Source of the DNA: Talpa occidentalis
Taxonomy: Eukaryota; Chordata; Mammalia; Eulipotyphla; Talpidae
Reading direction: 5' to 3'
Assembly (NCBI RefSeq): GCF_014898055.3
Contig: NW_023602073.1
Span: 85,726,678 to 85,790,677 of the forward strand
Length of the DNA: 64,000 nucleotides
A program made the position numbers and the translations under genes. The notes under the pieces are model-generated. The model was given only the letters and a program-made list of their open reading frames with translations. It had not been told where the DNA came from and ran no database searches. Each line of letters starts with the position of its first letter. The stretch's first letter is position 1. Positions 21,826-33,150 of this stretch are shown here, in pieces.

Positions 21826-22250
21826 TTAACTTAGAGTGTTTAAAACATTGGCTAGAAGTATGTTCCATAGACAGCCTCTTTCCTGTCTGGGGCCTAAGTG
21901 GCAGTGGGTGGCTAGTAAAAACCATCAACCCTGGCTTGGGATGTGAAAGTGAAATTGGTTGGAGAGGTGAAAAATGTAAGTTAGAAGGCCAAATAGTCAA
22001 GAGAGCTTGGGTGAGAATATTGCAACCTTGATACAAGTTGCCTGAGTGTCAGATATCAGATGGTGATGGTGACTAGAAAATGATGACCTGTAAGCAAGAA
22101 AAGTAGGGAAGCAGAATGCCTGGGTCAGTCCTAGGTCCAGACAGGCAGGGAGCTAGCCCTGGCACTTAGGCAATCTTCCCTAATTATATTACATAGTTCT
22201 TACCTATTACAAAGTATCTCTAAGCCCTCATTCAGTCCCAGCTTTGTCCA
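21826..22250. other. Unique sequence, no gene recognised
   Basis: No element recognised; the minus-strand frame at 21764-22036 overlaps the L2 end and is not credible as a gene. Confidence 0.5.
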
Positions 22251-22259
22251 TCTTAACTC

Positions 22260-22542
22260 TTTTCTTAAAAAAAAAAGATTTATTTATTTATACATATAAG
22301 AACTGGGATACAGGCCAGAGGTGTGGGGGATGAGAGGATTCACCAGAGACAGAGTGGGGAACAGAACAGATGGATTGACTGAAATACACTGCTGAGGGGA
22401 GCAGAGGGCAAGACAGGAGAGGTCTGCTGTGCCATGTGTGTTAGCTCCCTGGCCAGGGATCAAACTCTGCTAGTGCTGAAATGGCTGTGGATAGCTTCAT
22501 AGTTCTTAGGCTTAACCCCTTGCACTACCAAGGAGGCCCCCT
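22260..22542 (-). mobile_element. tRNA-derived T+ SINE, older subfamily
   Basis: Diverged minus-strand copy; head 'ctaccaaggaggccccc', body 'acaggagaggtctgct', tail 'aaaaaaaaagatttattta'. A short 9-bp duplication, 'tcttaactc', flanks it at 22251-22259 and 22543-22551. Confidence 0.9.
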
Positions 22543-24539
22543 TCTTAACTCATATGGCAGACATCACAACTGAATTCCCCTCGAGAGGTGTTTCAAGAGA
22601 GATGAATACTTCATCAGTAGAGTTCATGGCTCTTCCCATGATGGAGTAGACACTGGGTTCATTCACTGATTTTCATTCTCTCATAAGCCTGATTAGTCTC
22701 ACTGCCATAGACTTATTATAGAAGGGGTCTTAGCAATTATTTTAACAGCCTTATTGCTTTACAAAGAGGTTGTTAGAACTGTTTAAAGTTGCAAAGGTAG
22801 TAGTGGACTCAGGACAAAACCTCCTATTTCCTGGTATTATGACCAGTTGTTTGAAATCAGAATTGGCATTAAACTGTCATCTGAAAAACTGAGAAAGATA
22901 CAAATAAGTAAATAAGTGGCTGTCAAGATCTAGGCTTTATTAAACAATAGTAAGCACTCCAGATGTTTCATGGAGTAATTGCAGTGTATCCCGTTGTCCT
23001 TCTCTGTTCCTTAATATTTGTAAGGACATGATGAATGCTGGGTCTCTGAATGCTGGAAAGATCCTGAGATAGTTTGGATTAAATATAGTTTAGATTAGAT
23101 TAGATTAGTTATAATTTTTGTTATAACATTTTATATTATAATTCTTGGGGAAATTATAATATATGGTCACTGTGTAAGATTTAATGGGACACTTGATTCG
23201 CCAGAGATCCATATTTTTCAACTACTTGAGCTAAAGAGAACTTGACTACATGTTTAATAATTTTGTTAGTATTATATAGACCTTACTCTTAGGTCCTTTC
23301 TCTATACACTGTAAGTTTTAATTTACTCTCATTTCTTCTGGGAAAGAAATGGTTTAAATGAGCACACCTAGTTTACAGCAGCTATGATGGTTGAAAGAGG
23401 AAAAACTCAAGCCATGCATTTAAAACAAGCAAAATGGGACAGATATATTATAAAGACTCAATTATGTGATGAAGGTAACAGTATGGTAATAATAATCTGT
23501 AAGATTCAGAGAGTTTGGTGGAAAAATCCCACTTCCTTTAGCCTTTCTCTTCAAGTTTTCCTTTATAGTAATTTCTCTGCCTTATGATACCCACTGTATA
23601 TTTCTTTAAAAGATAAAAATTCTACAAGTTCTAATTAGGTACGTCTCAGGACGTATCAATATTCTATTATGTCAGAGAAGTTTGGCAATTTAATAAGACT
23701 TTTGCTAAGTTACAAAGCCACTGAATTTCTGCTATGCACAAAGCACTATGGGAGAAATAGGCTGTGTTTTCCACGGCTTACAGTCTAGTCTATGTTTGCC
23801 TGGCATGTTTGGAGCCATGTTTAATAAATGGAAAGAGAAAGAGCATTTTTGTTTCCTTTGCCAATGCTCCTAGTTGGCAATACCCCATAAAAAGAGGAAA
23901 TTACATGATAATGGAAATAAAAAATTGGGCATGTTTCCACATTAGGAGGGAGGATACTTCAGGTTCCATTTGGAAATTAAATCATTCTTGTGGTTGTTTG
24001 ATTAGTGTCTAAAGTTGAATTTGTAGTAGATGAGAAAAATCTTCTCAAGATTGGAAGAAGAAAATATGTCTTACAAACTATCTTTGACATATTAAAAATG
24101 CCAAATGCTTTATATGTACAACTTCATAACTCTTAATGTTTAAAATAATTTGATATGTAGGTAATTAGGGGAGATAAAATATTTGAGACTATATTTGCCA
24201 ACTTTTTTTTTTTTTGCTTTAGGTGGTAATAGAAAGAAAATATAAATATCTACTCTAAATAAAAGGCAATCAAATTCTGGGCTGGTGAGGCTGTGGGAAG
24301 GAGATAATTATATACTGGTGAAAGCCAATGTAGAACAACTAGTAGTTATCTATTTGATTTTTGCATTCAGGCTTTCTCTCCCAAGATCTAAATTTCAGGT
24401 GAAGTGTTGTGGCCAAAACATCATCCAGTTATTAACACCCAATACTTTAGGGCCTCATTAAGTTATATAGTGAACATTTTGGGCTACAAATTATAATTCA
24501 AAGCACTGGGCTGTATACTGTGTATTTAATCCTTGACTA
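22543..24539. other. Mostly unique; possible MIR patch
   Basis: Around 22720-22860 'ttacaaagaggttgttagaac' and 'gcaaaggtagtagtggactcagga' weakly recall antisense MIR. A small (TAGAT)n run lies at 23091-23108. Frames at 23384 and 23764 show no known domain. Confidence 0.45.
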
Positions 24540-25060
24540 GTTAGACCAAGTCTCTGTATCCATGAAACTTAAGTTAACGGAGAAGCAGATACTGCACAAG
24601 TGACTGTGAATGTGATGGGTTTTCTGAGATATTAAGAATGTTATGGGATTGCAAAGCCAGGCAAGCTCATCTGGTTTGGTAAGAGAGGAAAGGATTATAT
24701 AAGTGACATTCAAATTGAGAAACCAAAAGTTAGTAGGAGTTAGCTGAAGAAAGTGTGGTATGTGTCCTGTGCTGGAATGACAGAGAGGTATATTGTGCTG
24801 GGTCAAGAGGCAAGAATGAAATTCCAGACAGAGGAAGCCATCTGTGAGGGTACCTAGATATGGTGGTTATGCAGTGATTTGGGCAGTGAGGGGAGGGATG
24901 AAGGTGCAGAGATAAGCTTGAACCAGTTCATCCAGAGTCAGGCCAGGATTCTGTGCTTTGTCATGAGGCATGATCCCACTGGCATGAGTATAGAAAGGAT
25001 GGAAATGAGAACACCAGTCAATGACTGCTTGTAGGAATCTATGTGAGTGGGCATTCTGGA
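24540..25060 (-). mobile_element. L2 LINE fossil (probable)
   Basis: Antisense L2-like pieces in order: 'agtgacattcaaattgag' (L2 'gtgacatttgagctgag'), 'attccagacagaggaa' (L2 'attccaggcagagggaa') and 'ggccaggattctgtgctttgtcatg' (L2 'ggccagatcatgcagggccttgtag'). Strongly diverged. Frames at 24537 and 24867 are remains or chance. Confidence 0.6.
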
Positions 25061-25174
25061 CTCCTCCTCCTGGCTCAGTTGTTAATTCCTGTCCAGTCAT
25101 CCTTTGGAGTGTTTCTTTCGTTTGTGCTCTCCTTTTTCATTTCTATTGTGCTTGGGAAAAACAAAAACTTCAAA

Positions 25175-25244
25175 GAACTCAGAATTCTTTCATAAAGCAA
25201 GAAATGTGATGTGTTGAGGGGAATGGGAATTAATGGATGTTATT
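25175..25244. repeat. Dispersed 70-bp repeat, copy 1
   Basis: Starts 'gaactcagaattcttt' and recurs without gaps at 25869-25938 with about 8 differences in 70. The shared block includes an identical run 'caagaaatgtgatgtgttga'. The flanks do not match. No family recognised. Confidence 0.9.
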
Positions 25245-25279
25245 CTTCCCCAGAACTTCCCCATCTCCAATCTATTTTT

Positions 25280-25532
25280 TTTTTTTAATTTATACAAGAG
25301 CCGGGGTATAGGCCAGATGTGCAGGAGGGTGAGAGGATTCACCAGAGAAAGAGTGGGGAACAGAACAGGCAGACTGACGAAATACACTGCTGAGGGGAGC
25401 AGCAGGCTAGACAGGAGAGGTCTGCTCGCCATGTGGGTTGCTCCGAGGCCGGCGGGGATCAAACCAGCACCGCAGAGGTTGTGGACAGTTCCACAGCACT
25501 GCACTCAACAGCCTGCACCACCAGGGAGGCCG
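25280..25532 (-). mobile_element. tRNA-derived T+ SINE, older subfamily
   Basis: Minus-strand copy bounded by a 14-bp duplication, 'tccaatctattttt', at 25266-25279 and 25533-25546. The tail lacks the usual 'aagatttattta' start and keeps only 'ttaatttatacaagag', so the 3' end is slightly short. It lies between the two 70-bp repeats. Frames at 25190 and 25233 are SINE-derived. Confidence 0.94.
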
Positions 25533-25546
25533 TCCAATCTATTTTT

Positions 25547-27099
25547 AATTACAGTCAAATCAATCTTCTTACTTACTCTTTATCTTAAAAGTATTTTAGG
25601 GAAGAAATTATCTCCAAGTTAACCATTCACAATTTTTAGAATGCCCAGCTTGTTTATTCTTTATATCAGAAGTGCTAATGATTGTGTCTTTTCCCCATCC
25701 TCTTAGGGAGTTTTTTAAGCACAGGTGCATGAACTAAAGGTGGCAGTCAAAAGACTTAGGGCCAGTTGCTGAAAGGGAATAATTTTGTGGCAAGACTCTT
25801 ATCTTTTGGAAGAGCATTTGCCAGGCTATAGAATGAAACCTTAGATTTGTGGAAATGTTGATTATTGGGAACTCAGGATTCTTTGATAAAACAAGAAATG
25901 TGATGTGTTGAGTGGAATGGAAATTAGTGGTTGTTATAATGCTGCAAGAATCTGAAATCCTATTAACTGTTTTAAAAAGACTTCATGTCAATTGTTGGTA
26001 ATCATGATCATAATTAGATATAGTCCCTATATTTTTCACTACTGACTCAAAACCCTTATAGTTGAATTTTAAAGTTGATATGAATGAGGACAGAGATAAA
26101 CGAAGAAGGCTCTGAAATGTCACCAGGAAACTTTGGCCACGGTTTGAAGAACACTTGTTTGATATGAGGGTTTCTTTAACTGGTTACAAAAGCACAGCTG
26201 AGTCCATTTTTTAAGAAAAGATGGAGTAACTAAGCTCCAAACTTCCTTCTAGGGATTTAGAATACAGAATGCTTATTTTAGGAAAAAAAAATTCTGCCAA
26301 GTTTTCTTTTTTCCTCCCTTTCCTTAATGTTCATGTAAATTTAAGCTTTGGCTTTTCAATATATATTTGAAGTGACTGTCCATATGGAATTCTATCCTGT
26401 AGAAGAAAAAAGTATTTCCAGACGTTGCTCCTTTGTAACTAAATTTTAGACTTGGCAGAAGTCAGAAGGATTTTGCCACCTGATATTACACCACTGCAGA
26501 ATGGCTGCCTACTTCTGCCACTGTGGCAGACAAAGCAGATATCAGGAAGAGCTTTTTCTCTCTCATAGCTTTTTCTCTCTGCCTTCCTTCTCAGAATCTA
26601 GTGAACCTTCTAAATGCGGAGCCAATATCTTTCATGATCTTTAGGCAACCCTCTTCATTTCCTTCACTGTTATAAGAAACTACCATTATGAATGTGAAGG
26701 GGTCTGTGAGAACTCATGGTTTAACTGTAGCAAGTTAACAATATCTTACTTAACAAGCTTCTAAGCTTCTAAGTTAAGTGCCCAAAGGCCAGGCAGAGTT
26801 GAAATCAAGGAATACTATTTAGGCGGTGATGTTCAAATTCCTGAAAGTCTTTGGCCTGGAAGGTTACCAGTTTGTCACCAAGTTATTCTTGCTCTATCCT
26901 TTATAATAAGAGTACATCTTTTCTACTTTCATATAAGGATGATAATAGTAAATTGTATAACTTTGATTTTTTTTAAATTGAATTTCAAGGAAACAAAGAG
27001 CTGTCAATTATTTTGTCAGTATTTTAAAAATTGTTAAGAACTGTGGACTGAGATATTACTATAATTGCAAGGTCAACAATGTTAGTGTGTAACAGTTTT
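25547..27099. other. Unique sequence; second 70-bp repeat inside
   Basis: Besides the 70-bp repeat copy at 25869-25938, nothing is recognised. Small local repeat 'agctttttctctct' occurs twice near 26550-26580. Confidence 0.5.
25869..25938. repeat. Dispersed 70-bp repeat, copy 2
   Basis: Second copy, in the same orientation, offset by 694 bases from the first. See the copy at 25175. Confidence 0.9.
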
Positions 27100-27430
27100 A
27101 TGGATATTTGTAGAAGACACAAGACTCTGGAGTCAGAAACAAAGGATTTTATTATTCATGGCATAATCAGCAAGAGGGACATCAATATATTTGTAAGGAT
27201 GTAAAGCAAAAGAGGCCAGATGACACCTGCTCATGTATGAAGTTGCATTAGAGTAGAAGGAACTTGGAACTTTTATAATGGACAGGAAGCAAGACTATCC
27301 TTTGATTAGGAGGGAGATGCCATTTCAATTCTGAAGACTGCTACATATGAGTTCTTGTATAGTCTAGAATAAGAGACAGAAGTCACTTGTAAAGCACAAA
27401 GGAATCATGGCAATTTTCTCTAGATAAAAA
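27100..27430 (-). mobile_element. Possible decayed LTR (unassigned)
   Basis: 'agactctggagtcagaaaca' followed by 'aggattttattattcatggc' looks like the antisense R/U5 junction of an LTR (AATAAA on the minus strand). No ends or family could be set, and it may be plain unique sequence. Confidence 0.3.
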
Positions 27431-30069
27431 ACAACTTCTAGTTGGTCAAATTCTAAATATGGAAACTACTGAGTTAGTTGTCACTCCAGAGAACAAGGAG
27501 AAAGGAAAGAAAAAGCAAAAAAGAGAACAGTAATTTAATGCAATTGTGTGGAAGTAACAAAGGTTCTTTGAGATTCTATAACTCGTTCCAAATTCTAGGT
27601 GATTACCAGCTTTTAAAGGTAACTTTATACTCAGTGTGCTAATAATAGGAATACTGGCTTCCATTAGTTTTCAACAATTTATAGTCACATCAATTCTGAA
27701 ATGTCACCTGTAATAATGTAAACAACTTATCCCTGTCATATGTGCTGAATAGTAATTGCACCACTAAATTTTTAATTCAAATGAATATTATTAGAACTAG
27801 CATTCTTTAATGAAAAGACATGGTAATGCATTTTTGTGAAGTGTTCATTGCAATTTTCAAAACAATTTCAAAAATTACTACAGAAGAGGGAATGTGTGTC
27901 TTTTTAAAAGGAAAAGGCATGGCAATTTACTATAAACATGTCACATGAAATCTTCTCCTATGTGCGTACTCTGATTTTTTTATATTAAGAATTTAGTTTT
28001 TCTAGGACTGAATCCAGTCAGAAATAGTTGTGTGTTTCCAAAGAACACAGGCTGAGGAAAGTTATGGATCCTGTGTGTGAATCAGACCTACTTGCTTTAA
28101 GGAAGAAAGGAACTTCTGTAGAAACTGGATGAGGCTTTTGTGACAGAAGTTATTAAAAAATAGATTTTTAGAAAGAATTTTCATGAAAAATGCTAGAATA
28201 TACTCTATGAAACATTATATGAATTTTTGAATACTTGATTAACCAGTCAAGATTTTGGAATTTCTAAATAACTTTCCTAAATTTGTAGAAATTGGACTTT
28301 TAATGATAAGGATTGAAAACACTTCATGCATTCATGAAGTCCCTGTGTCATACCAAAATGCGGAGAAAAGACTCAGATAACATAGTTTTCATCTGATTAG
28401 GAGCAATTACCATGAATTACAATTAAAAAAAGCTTAAATGAAATCTTTTGATGTATTCTCCTCCAAGCTAAAAAGTTAAACCACTCTTTAAGGAAAGAGA
28501 GTAAAAAGGGAAAACATGAAGTATGCTGACCTTACAAAGGAAATTGTTCTGTTTGATGGTTGACTATCAAATTACACCACCCTAATATATCTTTTCATCA
28601 GATGGGAAAGTGGGCATACTGTCTTTTATTATTAACCACAGCACTAGATGATGGGGTTTGTATTTTTAAAAATGTAATAAACATTGACTTGAAAACTTTG
28701 ATGGGACTGGAGGCATTATGGCTAGTGAAGAAGGAAAGGTTAAGCATGGAACAGAACCAGACAGTAGGATTCCGCGTTTCCTAACACTAAAGTTTATTTG
28801 TTGCAAAGTAGAAAGTAGAAAGAAACTACTAGCACATTTTTAAAAACTAGAGGATGTTGTATAATGTATGTTACCTAATTGCCATTCCCTTAAAGGGAAA
28901 GCTGATCACAGAGATAAGTGGTGATGACAGCAAATGACCCGCCTTGCTCGGTGTTGATCATGAAATGAAATTTGATGGGAGAGTGGCGTGTAGGAAGGAC
29001 AAATGAAGTGTGCTTCATGTATGCTTGCCCGGTACCTAGGCAGACAGATCTCAGCAGAGTGGGACCAGTCTTGGTTTGTGGAAAGAATCTGGCTTCACTC
29101 TTCAATATGTATAGTGTGTAGATGTTGGTGTAAGTACATTGGAAGTTTTCTTCCTTTCTTTATTCTAATGCCCCCAAAATTTAGAAGGGAGTTCTCAGTG
29201 AAATACTGCTGTGTCTTTGTTGGGAATAAGGGATTATCAGCAAACTTTTCCATAGAAACTTTCAATGGGGTATATGTTTTCATTGTTTTTCCTCCAATCT
29301 TGCTGGGAGATAAATACAGACTTTATGTTATCTTTCAATAAGTGGATAGATATTTCAACTCGTGGAAGTCTTAATTAGCATAGGATAAGACTAATGAGAA
29401 TGGAATTAGTCATTATACATGCTCAATTCTTTGAGGGATTACTTTCTTGTCTTTCTCAACTAAAGTTACCAGGCAAGCATGGGTGGCTGCTTGCCTCCTT
29501 CTTTCTGAACCTAGAGTTGAAGGGAAAATTGGTGTTCTGGAGGCACAAAAGGCCAAACTATTCAGAACAGGAGAAGTATCTACCAGAATAGTATAAAGCA
29601 TGAGCACATTACCCAGTATCTAATGTAGAATTAAATTCCTATTCTAGAACATACTTCATGGCTTAATAAATATCTGGTGACTAGATGAATGAAGGATATC
29701 CCTTACAACCTTATGTTGTAATAGTTTTCCAAAGATTTGGGGATTTGACCTTCAGATTAAATCTGTCCATTCGAGATACAATAGATAATTGTGTAGTCCT
29801 AGAAAGCCGGTAACATATATATATATCTATAAACATGGTTTTAGTAACAATCAGATAACTCTCAGAAATATAAGCTTCTAAGGTTAAGTCAGCCTCCAAC
29901 CCCAGCACATTTTTTATTTCAGGATGATCATGACAATTTCTAATTTGGTTCAAGTTTCTTTGACCCTCTTTAGATGTCATTAGGGGAAGCACAACTGATT
30001 TTTACCTTTGTCTTTTTATCTGATATTCTTGGACATTTAGAATTGATAAAATGTAGGATGAGAAGATGT
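27431..30069. other. Unique sequence, no gene recognised
   Basis: The longest stretch here without a recognised repeat. Overlapping opposite frames at 28890-29105 (minus), 29003-29341 (plus) and 29095-29283 (minus) are below 113 codons and show no domain. The low repeat load could reflect constraint or chance; it cannot be judged from one sequence. Confidence 0.5.
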
Positions 30070-30215
30070 GATATGTATTTCCTGGGTGCTTACTGTATAC
30101 ATGGAACTCTGAGACATTGTCAGGAACTAGGAGAGCTGTTACCTGGTTCTGCCCTCAAGAGTTCTCAGTCTGATGGGTGAAATAAGCCGAGCAACAAATA
30201 ATATATGTTATTAAA
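30070..30215 (-). mobile_element. L2 3'-end fossil
   Basis: 'tgggtgcttactgtatacatggaact', 'ctgccctcaagagttctcagtc' and 'gagcaacaaataatatatg' follow the antisense L2 tail order. Confidence 0.65.
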
Positions 30216-30319
30216 ATTTTTCCTAAAAATGCTCAATTCTAGGCATTCCAGCATAAAACTATACAAGTGTACTCCTTCCTAAGCATATTGATTAATATAT
30301 TGATGATATATTTCCAAAA

Positions 30320-30382
30320 TTCAATATAGCTCCTGGCATATAGTAAAAACTGAATAAGTGATTGTTGAATGAGTGAATGAAG
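30320..30382 (+). mobile_element. L2 3'-terminal fossil, sense
   Basis: 'tcctggcatatagtaaaaactgaataag' and 'ttgttgaatgagtgaatgaa' correspond to the L2 terminus 'cctggcacatagtaggcgctcaataaatatttgttgaatgaatga'. Confidence 0.7.
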
Positions 30383-30839
30383 GAATCACAGGTGCTACAC
30401 TTTGGATAATGCCATAATAAAGAAAATGTATCACAAAGGAGGAAAACCAAGGTAAAGAACCAAGTTTCTGACAGTGACCAAAGTTATAAAACACAATTTT
30501 GTCACAAAATCAAACATTGAAATAATCACAGCTAAAAACTACAAAATAAAGTTAGAGGTCTCATACTCTTTGCCCTCTGTGACACAGCCCACATTTTTGT
30601 AATTTTCTGTGGCAAATATTTACTGAAATTAAAGTAATCTGTCATTTTTAAAAAGAAAATTTTCATTCTATTGAGAAACCCAAATTTTTTACATTTATTT
30701 AATCTTTGTAATATTGGAATACATTTACTTTGGTGAAGTTAATATTTCCTCGGAAGCACTAGATAAGGAAAAACTGTTCTCATAAAAGATATTTTATAGT
30801 CTCTTTATTTTATTGGCATATAGCATGTGGCATTTAAAA
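30383..30839. other. Unique AT-rich sequence
   Basis: Nothing recognised between the L2 end and the SINE duplication. Confidence 0.5.
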
Positions 30840-30850
30840 CAAGTGGTTAG

Positions 30851-31118
30851 GGGCCTCCCTATAGGCACAGGCGGTTGAGCGCAGCTCTGTGAAGCTGTCT
30901 GCAGCCTCTATAACACCAGTTTGATCCTGGCTGGCCAGCAAGGGTCCCACATGGTGCGGCAGACCTCTCCTATCTTGCTCACTGCTCCCCTCAGCAGTGT
31001 ATTTCATCAGTCTGCCTGTTCTGTTCCCCTCTCTGTGTCTGGTGAAGCCTCTCACCCTCCCGCACATCTGGACTGTACCCTGGTTCTTGTATAAATAAAT
31101 AAATCTTTAAAAAAAAAG
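30851..31118 (+). mobile_element. tRNA-derived T+ SINE, older subfamily
   Basis: Sense copy with standard tail: AAAT units, 'aaatcttt' terminator, A run. The 11-bp duplication 'caagtggttag' lies at 30840-30850 and 31119-31129. The B box is mutated ('gtttgatcctgg'). The minus-strand frame 30834-31067 is SINE antisense. Confidence 0.95.
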
Positions 31119-31129
31119 CAAGTGGTTAG

Positions 31130-31751
31130 TATACTAAGACCTTGCTAATAATAATTTCTTAATCACCCAGTCCTATCTAGCATCATCATTTTTAGCTGAA
31201 ACTAAATACGTAATTTCTTTCGGTTGCATAAAGAATGCTCCACTTCAAAGATGGAGCTATAATTTTTTTAAAGTGGTTTTCTTGGTCTGATTCCTTTTCC
31301 TTTCAATTCTAGCATTTTCTGAAAGCTCAGTGATAAAGGCTGACTGTTTACTTCATAAAGCCCCATAATCTTGGAATGGTAAAACAGGCTTTTGACCAAA
31401 TGATCTCAAGAAAACCACTTGGCAGGGAAACATACTGACTCTTCTATATATTTTGCTTTCTGACTGCCTTACCTTCAAATTCCCTGGAACAATCAATTCA
31501 TGGCTTAACTACTAGGCTTATTTCCTCAGAGGTTCATGGTGCGTGAAATATTTTTGCTTTTAAAAATCAAATATGCATTAGTGTGGATCATATGCACTGG
31601 CAAGAAATGTTTCAAAAGCTATGATTTATAGGTTTCTGTGGTGGAACTAAGAGAAAAGGACTATGCCAAGTAACAAATGATGACATTGGCAAATGTCAAG
31701 TTGTAGGACATTGATCAGAAATCATGAAATGTTCCTTTATGAGAAATTGGG
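31130..31751. other. Unique sequence, no gene recognised
   Basis: No repeat or gene recognised between two oppositely oriented SINEs. Confidence 0.5.
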
Positions 31752-31763
31752 GAGATGATTCCT

Positions 31764-32036
31764 TTATTTTTTTAAAGATTTATTTATTTTTATACAAGAA
31801 CTGGGGTACAAGCCAGATGCACGGGAGGGTGAGAAGATTTACCGGAGGCAGAGCGGGAACAGAACAGGCAGAATGACGAAATACACTGCTGAGGGGAGCA
31901 GTGGGTGAGACAAAAAAGATGTGCTTCGCCATGTGTGATTCTCGCCAGCCAGCCAGGATTGAACCTGTGCTGCAGAGGCCGCAGACAGCTTCACAGTGCA
32001 GCGCTCAACTGCCTGCGCCACCAGGGAGACCCCAGA
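31764..32036 (-). mobile_element. tRNA-derived T+ SINE, older subfamily
   Basis: Minus-strand copy flanked by a 12-bp duplication, 'gagatgattcct', at 31752-31763 and 32037-32048. Body has changes such as 'gacaaaaaagatgtgc' where other copies read 'gacaggagaggtctgc'. Nearby frames are SINE-derived. Confidence 0.94.
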
Positions 32037-32048
32037 GAGATGATTCCT

Positions 32049-32394
32049 CTTAAGATAACACTAAGAGAAATGCAAGGGATAAAAGATATGTTCAAAAATT
32101 TTATCACGATTTGAGTTTTGTTGGAATCTAACTGATTACTATCTGGAAGACAGTGCCTTTGGTAAGTGCTTGGGCATTCTGAAAAGTTATTCACTTACAT
32201 TATTGATAATATCTGTTAAACATAAAACAATAAATAAGAGTTTAAAATGTCAATAAAGTATTTACTACTATTTAATATCTCAGTGACCTGAAACTCTTCC
32301 TAGTGAGAACTTTCACATGCCAAGAAATGAATTTTATAGTATGTAAATCCTGAAGGAATAAAACTAATATAACAAATTGCAGGGTATTCTTCCT
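32049..32394. other. Unique AT-rich sequence
   Basis: No element or gene recognised; the minus-strand frame at 31991-32194 reads out of the SINE. Confidence 0.5.
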
Positions 32395-33150
32395 TGATTC
32401 ATTTATTTTTTCCCCTCAGCACTCACTCATTGATCTGACAGGTATTTATGAGCCTACTATGTTCCAGGCACTGGAGAAATAGCTGAGAGCAAACAGACAA
32501 ACTTACTTTCATGATTTTTGTGGTTTTATTTTTTTTGTCATAAGTAAAGAAAAATATACACATTTGCAAAATATTCATTAGTGAATGGTTCTAAGAAGAA
32601 AAAGCAAGCAAGCAAAGAGGAGAGCTAGTGACAGGGGAGGTTAGGTCTGACACGTTATGTAAAAAGGAAGGAGAGAAGGAAAGAAGAGGGAGTAGTTATG
32701 GAAGACAGAAAACTATTTTTTCTGAGATGGGTAAGACTGTGGGAGAAGCAGGAATGCAGATGGAGCAGGTAAAGTTTTAGTGGGAAGTCAGAAGTTCATG
32801 TTGGACATGTTTATCCAAATAATAAGCATTAAGTATGCCTATTAGGTATTCAAATGGAGATGCTGAGTTGGCAGTTGGATATTGAGTCTGGGACTCTGGG
32901 TGCTGTCAAGATTTCATACATATGTTTGGGAGTAATGCACATTATTAATGGCATATGAAGCCCCAGGTCTGGATTAGAAAACCTAGGGAGTAAAAGAAAT
33001 CAGTGTAAATGGAGGAGAATTGAGAATTCTGGAGGGCTGAGAATTGAGCCCAGGGACACTCCAACTTTTAGAGGTCAAACAGAGAACAAGAAGAAGCAGT
33101 AGCAACTGAGAAGGCATAGTCAGTGTGGTAGGAGACTGTTGGGTCTGACA
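32395..33150 (-). mobile_element. L2 LINE fossil including reverse-transcriptase region
   Basis: Antisense L2. The 3' end is at 32440-32515 ('gagcctactatgttccaggca', 'agcaaacagacaaactta'). Further on, 'tgttggacatgtttatcc', 'gcctattaggtattcaaatgg', 'gagatgctgagttggcagttgg', 'gggagtaatgcac' and 'agcccagggacactccaac' follow the L2 RT-domain segment just beyond the 'ADDSQIY' motif. The reading frame is broken and inactive. The middle (32520-32755) is less clear. Confidence 0.83.
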
